DNA of 64,000 nt from Paucimonas sp. GTDB taxonomy: Bacteria > Pseudomonadota > Gammaproteobacteria > Pseudomonadales > Pseudomonadaceae. The notes under the pieces are model-generated. The model made no database searches and was not told the origin of the DNA. It was given only the letters and a program-made list of their open reading frames with translations. The stretch covers positions 1 through 64,000 of the forward strand of contig JAIRVG010000060.1 of the NCBI GenBank assembly GCA_031253995.1. The letters run 5' to 3'. The translations under genes and the position numbers were made by a program. Positions 55,026 to 61,899 of this stretch are shown piece by piece. The stretch's first letter is position 1. Every line of letters starts with the position of its first letter.

Positions 55026-57028
55026 TCAAGGTCACCAAGACCCAGGATGTACCGCCCGCCCTGGCCGCATCGCAGAAAGCGATGGATGCGCAACTGGTGG
55101 TCGCACGGAACAAGAACCTCGATGTGGTGCTTTGCACCAAGGGCACCGCAGCCGCCAAAGCGACCACGACGACAAGCGGCGTAGTCAAGATCATCATCGA
55201 CGACGAACAGTACAAGCCACCTCATGCCAAGGCCCTGCTCAAGGTCGACCAGCACGGCAAATGCGCCTTTTGCGAGGCGCGCTTCATGGATACCGCTGGT
55301 GGGGATGTCGAGCACTTTCGCCCGAAGAAGCGTTACGACGGCTTCCAGACGGTGGACAACGTCGGCTACTTCCAATACGTCTACGACTGGACCAACCACT
55401 TGTGGTCGTGCAAGGAATGCAACGAAACCTACAAGAAAAACTATTTCGATGTCATGCCGGACAACTTCGATGCACCACCGCCGGACAGTGATGACTTCGA
55501 TGACGAAGACGAGTTCTGGGCGGCCATCAAAGAGTGGGGACGCCACATCAACGGCCAGAGGGATAACTGGAACACACCGAACAACAATGAAAGGCCGGTG
55601 CTGATCGACCCCATCAATGAAGATCCCCGCGAGTTCATCAGCTTCGACACACGTACGGGCGTGGCCATGGCGGGTCAGCTCGGCGACCGCAATCAGTCGC
55701 TGCCAGGCGATACATTCAAGATCGGGCGCGGCGGCAAGACCATTCTCACTCTTGGCCTGAATCGCAAGGAGCTGGTGTTTACCCGCATGCGTCACCTGTC
55801 GATGTTGCGCGGCGTGTTCCTGGAAATGAGCCAGAGCTTCGATCAGGTCAACGAGTTTATGAATTGGCAGCGCAAGGTGCCCTGGGTGGACTCGGTGACG
55901 AAGCCGACCATGCGGTACGAGATTACCTATCCCGACGAATGCATCGTGGAAGATGACGCTTCGAAGTCAGCCCTGCAATTCCTGGCCTACTCGACGACAT
56001 CCCAGGCTCCCTTTGCAGCATTGGCCAGGGACGCGCTGGCCTGCTGGAGCGGGGAATTGCTCAACCACCTGCTGGCGGCTCAACAGCAGGCCACCCAGTT
56101 GCAGACACCGGACAGCGACCAGGCGCTGTCCACCCGCAGCGTGCATGAACTGTCACGCCTTGGCCTGCATCCGGTCATCTTCGCCACCTACCAGGCGGAC
56201 ATGAACGTGCTGGCCGATCTGCGCAAGAACCTGGCCGATTACAAGGTGCTTTGGGAGAACGGTTACGAACAGAGCGAAGTGGATTACGTCTGCCGGCGAC
56301 GGCTGCTCAAGGTGATGGAGGAGCACATGGCGCTAGAGAACCCGTTCAGAAATGCCGAGCGTCATGACCCTGACTTCTACACTGCGTATCTCAAGCACGA
56401 GCGCGACATCATCGATGTGCACAATGCCCTCGAATACTACAAGTGCGACCGCAAGAACTGGGAGTCTGCGGTGGAAACCATGACGGACAACCTGGGTGAG
56501 TACGGACCGGAACTGGAGGACGACCTGGTCCCCAGGCAAAACACCCTCGTCGAAAACCTGGAATACCTCAAGCAAAACTGCCCACCTGGGCCGTACGATC
56601 AAGGCACGGAGCCTGCTCTGATCGGACAGTTCGAACTGCAGATCAACTCGCTGCGGGAGCTACTCAAGCAACGCAGCGATGCCTTCGCCGAAATCGATCA
56701 GCAGAACGGCGTCACCAGCGTCGGCAAGGTGGTCGATCCTGACGACGATAATGCGATGGTCTGGGAAAGCCAGGCTTACATCGGCTCCATGGAACATTCG
56801 CTGAACGAGATCGTCGGCGCACTCACGGCATTCAAGGAGGGGCTAACCCCCGAGACCGTTGCCAAGATGCAACAGGACGGCCCCTTGGCGGACTGGCAAA
56901 CCCCAACCGCGACGGGCGTGCGCAACCGCTCCAACCCGCCCGCCAATATGGACGCGGCCTGGAACCATATCCGTGATGTGGCCAATCAGGTGCCGGAGTA
57001 CAAGGCCACCGCGCGCTGGTCCAAATAG
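55022..57028 (+). CDS. HNH-type nuclease-like protein (TIGR02646/PtuB-like motif), 668 aa
   Basis: Near residues 77-145 it shows CAFCEARF (CxxC), DVEHFRPKKRY (catalytic-type His) and TNHLWSCKECNETYKKN (Asn, second CxxC), the treble-clef HNH pattern of TIGR02646/PtuB-like nucleases. The remaining 500 residues are helical and unrecognised. No signal peptide. Start is GTG with GGGGAGG 8 nt upstream, overlapping the LysM/PG-binding gene. No PtuA-type ATPase is nearby, so it is not a Septu system. A secreted DNase effector or a stand-alone defence nuclease are the main options. Confidence 0.85.
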   Translation: MIKVTKTQDVPPALAASQKAMDAQLVVARNKNLDVVLCTKGTAAAKATTTTSGVVKIIIDDEQYKPPHAKALLKVDQHGKCAFCEARFMDTAGGDVEHFRPKKRYDGFQTVDNVGYFQYVYDWTNHLWSCKECNETYKKNYFDVMPDNFDAPPPDSDDFDDEDEFWAAIKEWGRHINGQRDNWNTPNNNERPVLIDPINEDPREFISFDTRTGVAMAGQLGDRNQSLPGDTFKIGRGGKTILTLGLNRKELVFTRMRHLSMLRGVFLEMSQSFDQVNEFMNWQRKVPWVDSVTKPTMRYEITYPDECIVEDDASKSALQFLAYSTTSQAPFAALARDALACWSGELLNHLLAAQQQATQLQTPDSDQALSTRSVHELSRLGLHPVIFATYQADMNVLADLRKNLADYKVLWENGYEQSEVDYVCRRRLLKVMEEHMALENPFRNAERHDPDFYTAYLKHERDIIDVHNALEYYKCDRKNWESAVETMTDNLGEYGPELEDDLVPRQNTLVENLEYLKQNCPPGPYDQGTEPALIGQFELQINSLRELLKQRSDAFAEIDQQNGVTSVGKVVDPDDDNAMVWESQAYIGSMEHSLNEIVGALTAFKEGLTPETVAKMQQDGPLADWQTPTATGVRNRSNPPANMDAAWNHIRDVANQVPEYKATARWSK

Positions 57029-57618
57029 GGAAACACCACCTGGCAATCACCAGGGTCGAGCCCCTCGACCCTGGCCAGTCCCTGGTCGTCCAGCGTGCCG
57101 CGGTATTCGCTGCCGTCGGCCAGGGTGATGACCCAGGCCTCGCCGGGCACCGGTTGCCCCTGCATGTCCAGCAGCTCGATCTCGATGAAGGTCTTCGCCA
57201 CTGCCGCGACAGGCGCCGGCTCCGCGACCTCCACCGGGTCCGGTTCCGGCGCGGGGCTGGCCGGCGTGACCGGCGCAACCACCGTGGCCGGTTGCTCGGC
57301 CGCGGGATTTCGGGTGACCCGCCATGGCCGTGCCGGCAATCTGGAAACCACCAGGCTGCCATTGACCAGCAGGTGCGCCATCAGGCGCAGCACCTCGTGG
57401 TCATCCAGGTGGAACACCAGCGGCTGCTGGCTGCCCAGCAACCCGCGCAAGCGCTGCAAGCCTTCCCCGGGCGGGAAGTGCCGGTGCAGGAAAGCATCGG
57501 CGCTCCAAGTGTCGGCGAACGCCAGGCGGGTGAGGTCATCGTCAACCTGGGCGCCGCCTTCGTAGCCTGGCGCTGCGAGTTCGAACTGTTCGGTCCCGTC
57601 GAAAAAACGCATGGTCAT
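56986..57618 (-). CDS. Hypothetical protein with T6SS-effector-type C-terminal beta domain
   Basis: 210 residues, no signal peptide. N-terminal helical region (about 1-95) with LDDHEVLRLMAHLLVNGSLVVSRL, a Pro/Ala/Val/Glu-rich linker (about 108-140), and a C-terminal carboxypeptidase-regulatory-like domain (IEIELLDMQGQPVPGEAWVITLADG...RVEGLDPGDCQVVFP). I recall similar domains at the ends of VgrG- and Rhs-associated proteins. It converges on the HNH gene and overlaps its last 43 nt. An accessory or immunity role for the neighbouring pair is inference. Confidence 0.8.
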   Translation of the reverse strand: MTMRFFDGTEQFELAAPGYEGGAQVDDDLTRLAFADTWSADAFLHRHFPPGEGLQRLRGLLGSQQPLVFHLDDHEVLRLMAHLLVNGSLVVSRLPARPWRVTRNPAAEQPATVVAPVTPASPAPEPDPVEVAEPAPVAAVAKTFIEIELLDMQGQPVPGEAWVITLADGSEYRGTLDDQGLARVEGLDPGDCQVVFPYLDQRAVALYSGT

Positions 57619-57879
57619 GGGTCGTGACGATCTGCGAGGAAAAGGAGCCGGCAGTGTAAAGCATTGGCGTGGGGGCTGGCGGGGATGCGTGTCGGGGCGG
57701 ATCTTGTAGGAAGCCTTTTTATAGAAAGCCTTTTTAAAGAAAGCCCTTTTATAAAAGCCCTTTTATAAAAAGCCTGTGAGGGTGTTGCATATGGCTACGA
57801 AATTCCCTCTATTTCCGACTTTCTTGTAGGCAATTTCCCAATCATACTTCTGCGCCTTCCAAAGCGTTGCGCTCGTGAA
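57619..57879. other. Intergenic region with phased AT-rich repeat
   Basis: Non-coding by appearance. It holds the AAGCC(C)TTTTT repeats (57711-57774) and lower-GC DNA up to the structured leader that starts near 57880. No promoter is clear, though the repeats are AT-rich and upstream of the DUF3077-like gene. Confidence 0.5.
57711..57774. repeat. Five phased AAGCC(C)TTTT units, period 14-15 bp
   Basis: AAGCC begins at 57711, 57726, 57741, 57755 and 57770, giving steps of 15, 15, 14 and 15 bp. Between them lie T-runs and ATA or AAAG; units 3 and 4 contain the self-complementary CTTTTATAAAAG. It could be a replication-slippage tract or a protein-binding array. Confidence 0.75.
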
Positions 57880-58132
57880 CATCGCGTCCTAGGCTTCGCC
57901 GGTCGCTGCAAATTCAGCGATCAGGCTTGGTCCCCTGCCTACTCGAGACGCATGAACGCTCTTCGTTTCAAGCGACGCCGATGGTGTCGCTTGCTTCGAG
58001 TCATGGCGGCTGTGCGCGGGGCGCCTTCGTGCGCGCCGGGTTTCTCGAGTCCCGGTTGGACCAGCCTGCGTACAGTCGCCACCCTTCGTCTGGCCACGAA
58101 GATGGCGTGTTGAAAACTCGAGGAAATCAACA
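57880..58132 (+). promoter_or_regulatory. Hairpin-rich leader before the DUF3077-like gene
   Basis: Several stems in about 230 nt: GGTCGCTG/CAGCGATC with loop CAAATT (57901-57922); CAAGCGAC/GTCGCTTG (57969-57993); a GC-rich self-complementary stretch (about 58011-58036); and a final stem CGCCA-CC-CTTCGT / ACGAAG-A-TGGCG with loop CTGGCC (58077-58107). The last ends 25 nt before the ATG, and AGGAA follows it. It looks like a structured 5' leader or cis-regulatory RNA. From memory, similar leaders precede related genes in other pseudomonads, which I cannot check here. Confidence 0.55.
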
Positions 58133-58435
58133 ATGAAGAAGATCGTACTCGACCCGCCTCACCTCTTGCCCAAGACCGCCCACACAGATTTCGCCACCTG
58201 TCGCGGCATGCACGGGCCCCTCCTCAGGATCAATCCGGATATCACCCTTGAGCATATGCTGGTGCACCTGGCCACGTCGTTGGCCTCTGCCATGGAGACC
58301 AACCTGCAAGTCTGCGAAATGGCCCGCAAGCCGCTGCAACGTCTGACCTGGGCGACCCAGCACAACCTCGATATCTGCGAGGCGATGCTGGAGACGCTGA
58401 TGAAGCGGGGTGAGGGTTCCAAAGCCGTCGGCTAG
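58133..58435 (+). CDS. DUF3077/DUF6124-like small protein
   Basis: 100 residues. It opens MKKIVLDPPHLLPK, then RGMHGPLLRINPDITLEHMLVHLATSLASAM and a helical tail. The opening 'KIV.DPP' and the helical body with 'EALVHAS'-type pattern match small Pseudomonas proteins of the DUF3077/DUF6124 group, function unknown. AGGAA lies 8 nt before the ATG. A long structured leader precedes it. Confidence 0.8.
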   Translation: MKKIVLDPPHLLPKTAHTDFATCRGMHGPLLRINPDITLEHMLVHLATSLASAMETNLQVCEMARKPLQRLTWATQHNLDICEAMLETLMKRGEGSKAVG

Positions 58436-58541
58436 GTGGAGGCTGATGGCCTTGTCGCCGGCAGCGCCAGCCCCACAAAATCAGCAGCGCACCCGAACCC
58501 TGTGAGAGCTTGCGTTGCCAGCGATGAGCATGGATATCTAC

Positions 58542-59819
58542 CTACAACAGTGTCTTTTGTATGATGCAGGTTTGAGTCTTGTCAGAAATTATGCTGAAAG
58601 ACTTGGCGATATGCCCATTCACCGAATAAACGGTCGGATGACCATAACCTTGGTGCGTTCCAGCGGAGAAAAAAGCCGGAGAATCGGCAACGCAATCCAC
58701 GACATTCAGTGAACTTGCATAATCTCCGTGATGGGGAACGATCACGGCGCTGTAAACGTGGTTCAGCAAAGCTGTAATTCCGGGGTTTCCGTCGCTTGCG
58801 AAACGATGGTAAGCATAATCACCTGGGATCAATGCAGTACTGCCTTTCTTGTGAAACGTCGTCACCAGGCATTGACCATTACTGTCAGGAGAAGATGGAA
58901 CACTTCGATAAACAGACAGCAAAGTATGCCTACCCAGTGCGACCGTCGTGTCTCCCATCACAACAACCTTATCCTTTATCTCTTTATCATAGAACGCGGC
59001 CGAGCGTTTCCCCGAAGGAACGTAGATATGTTTTATATTCTTCCGTAACTCAAAATCCCAGGCAAGAATACGCCAGTGATCAGAGTCGAAGTGAGAAACC
59101 AGCAGGCTCAACGATTTCAAGGAGGATGCAATACGTCTAAGGTCATTGATCGGTGTTGGGTAATCAGGTCTGAGAACAGGTTTTCCCGCTCCCATATCAA
59201 AGATCATTCCCCAATGATCATCATGGATGATCGCGCACATGCCTTGACCCACATGAAACGACCGCAGTGTAAAGTCCCCATCAAAGTAAGCAGGCTCAAG
59301 TTGCAACCTGATTACATAAGCGTCCCTGCTCAGCTCGGTCCAATCTCCGGAGCTCGCCAGATCATCGTTGAGCTGCAATTGGCTTGGCGATGAGTTCTGC
59401 ATGCTCAACTCCAGCTTTGGTGAAACCACAGATTTCAAGGTTTTTATGTTGAAGAAATTTGGAGCCTCTTCAGAGAACGTGGAGTAAAAATAATTGAGGC
59501 CAGCAGGATTTTTATCGATATGCAGTTCGTACCATTGCTCGGCATGCTCAGCATTCTCTTCAAAACTGTAAATGAAGTCACGAGTTGCGCGGGTGAGAGG
59601 AAGCCCATGGCGCAGCCCTGCAAATAGCCAAAGATCGATATCGATGATGAACGTTTCAATATCATCGTCAATCGTCTTGTTCTTGTCTTGACTCTTTATA
59701 CCGATGAAACGGATGCAGAGACCACCTTGGAGATAGTCTTTGCTAGCGCGAAAGGTATCGGGCTTGCAGAGAAAAACTTGGTCCGATACGTTTCTGCTCT
59801 GGATTCGGGTGTTGTTCAT
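58542..59819 (-). CDS. ComEC-like metallo-beta-lactamase-fold protein on lower-GC DNA
   Basis: 425 residues. The N-terminal 170 residues are unrecognised alpha/beta. From about 180 an MBL fold of the ComEC/Rec2 type follows: RSFHVGQGMCAIIHDD, then LLVSHFDSDHW (the HxDxDH-like metal motif), GDYAYHRF, VPHHGDYASS and GTHQGYGHPT. No membrane helices, so unlike ComEC it is a free hydrolase, perhaps acting on nucleic acid or a nucleotide. GC is visibly lower (about half) than its neighbours, suggesting recent transfer. AAGGA lies 6 nt before the ATG at 59819, favoured over the longer frame to 59873. Confidence 0.85.
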   Translation of the reverse strand: MNNTRIQSRNVSDQVFLCKPDTFRASKDYLQGGLCIRFIGIKSQDKNKTIDDDIETFIIDIDLWLFAGLRHGLPLTRATRDFIYSFEENAEHAEQWYELHIDKNPAGLNYFYSTFSEEAPNFFNIKTLKSVVSPKLELSMQNSSPSQLQLNDDLASSGDWTELSRDAYVIRLQLEPAYFDGDFTLRSFHVGQGMCAIIHDDHWGMIFDMGAGKPVLRPDYPTPINDLRRIASSLKSLSLLVSHFDSDHWRILAWDFELRKNIKHIYVPSGKRSAAFYDKEIKDKVVVMGDTTVALGRHTLLSVYRSVPSSPDSNGQCLVTTFHKKGSTALIPGDYAYHRFASDGNPGITALLNHVYSAVIVPHHGDYASSLNVVDCVADSPAFFSAGTHQGYGHPTVYSVNGHIAKSFSIISDKTQTCIIQKTLL

Positions 59820-59920
59820 AGCTCTTCCTTGAGTCCTGTTGACGAGATTCCCAGGCGGGTCATCAGGATACATCCCGTGCTCGACGGTACAACTATGACA
59901 TCAAGCGGATAAAAACGCCT

Positions 59921-59970
59921 TTCGCGAGCAGCAGATCCACCCGGTCGGTGAATCCGCTCCCACGCCGTAC
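59921..59970. repeat. Degenerate REP-like sequence
   Basis: TTTCGCGAGCAGCAGATCC followed by GAATCCGCTCCCAC recalls the two arms of Pseudomonas REP elements (CGCGAGCAAGC / CGCTCCCAC), but the stem is imperfect. It lies between the stop of dksA2 and the start of the MBL gene. Confidence 0.3.
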
Positions 59971-59985
59971 GTGGTGAACCAGAGA

Positions 59986-60393
59986 TCAACGGGTCTTCTG
60001 CCTATGCCGCTCCTTCATTTCCTGCCGCTCCTTGGCCTCCACCGACAGCGATGCCGTCGGCCGCAGCAACAGGCGCTTGAGGCCGATCGCCTCGCCGGTC
60101 TCGGCGCACCAGCCATATTCACCGCGGGCCAGGCGCTCCAGTGCCTCGTCGATCTTGTCCAGCAGCTTCTTCTCCCGCTCCAGCACCCGCAGTTGCCACT
60201 GCCGCGCTTCCTCGGTACTGCCGATATCCGCCGGGTCGGAATTGACCTCATGGCTCTTCAGCGATTCGAACTCATCGGAAATCCGCGCCTGCAGCTCTTG
60301 CCGCTGTTGCAGCAGCAGGGCCTGGAAATACGCCAGTTGCCCAGCATTCATGTAGGCCTCGTCAGGCTGACCCAGCAGTTCTTCTTCAGTCAT
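59986..60393 (-). CDS. dksA2: DksA2-type RNA polymerase regulator lacking the zinc-finger cysteines
   Basis: 135 residues, DksA/TraR family. The coiled-coil tip reads SDPADIGSTEEA (Asp53 and Asp56 kept; Gly58 where DksA has Ala). In the C-terminal finger only Cys96 remains (GWCAETGEA), and the other three ligand positions are Thr99, Ser117 and Ala120, so zinc cannot be held by the normal four Cys. This matches P. aeruginosa DksA2, which replaces zinc-dependent DksA during zinc starvation. GGAG lies 6 nt before the ATG at 60393; it begins 2 bp after the pyrQ stop, so the two form an operon. Confidence 0.92.
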   Translation of the reverse strand: MTEEELLGQPDEAYMNAGQLAYFQALLLQQRQELQARISDEFESLKSHEVNSDPADIGSTEEARQWQLRVLEREKKLLDKIDEALERLARGEYGWCAETGEAIGLKRLLLRPTASLSVEAKERQEMKERHRQKTR

Positions 60394-60395
60394 GT

Positions 60396-61733
60396 TCATC
60401 TCCGGAAACTCAGTGGCAATCCCTGGCAACCCGCTACCAGCCGTCCCTCGTGCCAGGCCAGTTGTCCGGACACCAGGGTGGCGACGATGCGATGACGGAA
60501 GGCGTGGTGCTGGAACGGCGTCCACTGGCAATGCGAAAGCAGCGGGTCCTGCCAGACCGGGCGCGGCTCGGACAGCCGCTCCACCAGCACCAGGTCAGCC
60601 CAATAGCCCTCGCGGATATAGCCGCGCGCATGGATACCGAACAGGTCGGCCACCGCATGACTGGTCTTGCGTACCAAGCGGGCCAGCGGCAGCACGCCGT
60701 CGGCCACCAGCTCCAGCAAGGCCGGCAAGGCATGCTGCACCAGTGGCAAGCCCGAAGGCGCCTGAGCGTAGGGCCGGGATTTCTCTTCCAGGGTATGGGG
60801 CGCATGATCGGTGCCGATCACATCGAGACGGTCGCACAGCAGCGCCTGGCGCAGGGCGTCGCGGTCGGCGCGGGTCTTGATCGCGGGATTGCATTTGATC
60901 AGGTTGCCCAGCGCCCCATAGTCACTGTCATCGAACAGCAGGTGATGGGCACAGACCTCCGCCGTGATGCGCTTGCCCGACAGCGGACCGGGCTCGAACA
61001 ACGCCAGTTCACGAGCCGTGGTCAGGTGCAGGACATGCAGGCGGGTGTCGAAGCGCCTGGCCAGTTCCACCGCCAGGGACGACGAGCGATAGCAAGCCTC
61101 GGCGTCGCGAATGACCGGGTGCAGCTCCGGGCCGATGGCATCGCCATGCAACTCCCGCAACCGGGCTTCGTTGCCGAGGATCGATGGCGTGTGCTCGCAA
61201 TGGGCCAGGAGGATGGTGGGCACGCTGGCGAACAGGCGTTCCAGCACCCGCGGGTCGTCCACCAGCATGTCGCCGGTGGAGGCGCCCATGAACACCTTGA
61301 CCCCGGCCACCAGCCGCGGATCGAGGGCGGCGACCACATCCAGATTGTCCTTGCTGACCCCGAAGTGAAAGGCGAAGTTGGCCACCGAGCGCCGCGCCGC
61401 GCGCTGTTTCTTGTCCTCCAGTGCCTCCAGGGACAGGGTCGCCGGGTTGGTGTTGGGCATGTCCATGAAGCTGGTGATCCCCCCAGCCACCGCCGCCCGC
61501 GACTCGGACGCGATGCTCGCCTTGTGCGGCGCGCCGGGTTCACGGAAGTGCACCTGGTCGTCGATCATGCCGGGCAGCAGCCACCGCCCCGCCGCGTCGA
61601 TTTCCAGGTCGGCGTTGTGTCCGGTAATGCTGTTGGCGATCTTTTCGATGCGGCCGCGGGCCACCAGCACGTCGGCGGCGAAGCCGACGTCTTCGTTCAC
61701 CACGTGGGCGTTTCTGATGAGGATTCGGGTCAT
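60396..61733 (-). CDS. pyrQ: Dihydroorotase paralogue (PyrQ/PyrC2 type)
   Basis: 445 residues of the cyclic amidohydrolase superfamily. The metal region reads IDDQVHFREPGAPHK, with Gln60 where classical dihydroorotases have the first His of HxH and His62 kept. Further candidate ligands are Lys146 (GVKVFMGAS), His178 (LAHCEH), His236 (LHVLHLTTA) and Asp309 (GTDHAPHT). It would form dihydroorotate in pyrimidine synthesis, probably as a backup enzyme. A Zur-type box lies 29 bp upstream and dksA2 follows, so it belongs to the zinc-starvation response. The ATG at 61733 begins the conserved domain; the longer frame to 61862 is not needed. Confidence 0.92.
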   Translation of the reverse strand: MTRILIRNAHVVNEDVGFAADVLVARGRIEKIANSITGHNADLEIDAAGRWLLPGMIDDQVHFREPGAPHKASIASESRAAVAGGITSFMDMPNTNPATLSLEALEDKKQRAARRSVANFAFHFGVSKDNLDVVAALDPRLVAGVKVFMGASTGDMLVDDPRVLERLFASVPTILLAHCEHTPSILGNEARLRELHGDAIGPELHPVIRDAEACYRSSSLAVELARRFDTRLHVLHLTTARELALFEPGPLSGKRITAEVCAHHLLFDDSDYGALGNLIKCNPAIKTRADRDALRQALLCDRLDVIGTDHAPHTLEEKSRPYAQAPSGLPLVQHALPALLELVADGVLPLARLVRKTSHAVADLFGIHARGYIREGYWADLVLVERLSEPRPVWQDPLLSHCQWTPFQHHAFRHRIVATLVSGQLAWHEGRLVAGCQGLPLSFRR

Positions 61734-61761
61734 GACGAGGAGCGGGTCTCGGAGGTTAATT

Positions 61762-61774
61762 GTTACGTTATAAC
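61762..61774 (-). promoter_or_regulatory. Zur-box-like operator of pyrQ-dksA2
   Basis: On the minus strand GTTATAACGTAAC, inside a longer dyad TGTTA-TAACG-TAACA. It agrees with the proteobacterial Zur consensus GTTATA-N2-ATAAC at all but one position or so. It sits 29 bp before the pyrQ ATG, where Zur binding would block the promoter under zinc-replete conditions. Confidence 0.8.
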
Positions 61775-61899
61775 ACTCAACCCGGAAAACCGTCGAGGCC
61801 AGCACAGAACCTCGCCACCCAGCCATTAAAGATTCCTTCACCCAACCCCCGGCGTTCCTCATCTACGCTCAGCACAAACCCCGCCTGGAACCCCCGCCC

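Noticed and set aside
55022..57028. Septu (PtuAB) defence system
   Set aside because: The HNH motif is PtuB-like, but no ATPase gene of the PtuA type lies nearby.
57927..58136. Short ORFs on both strands before the DUF3077-like gene
   Set aside because: They lie in the hairpin-rich leader, and their composition (Arg-rich, no start signals) reflects RNA structure rather than protein.
58515..58712. 65-codon plus-strand ORF
   Set aside because: Antisense to the 3' end of the MBL-fold gene, which has clear motifs.
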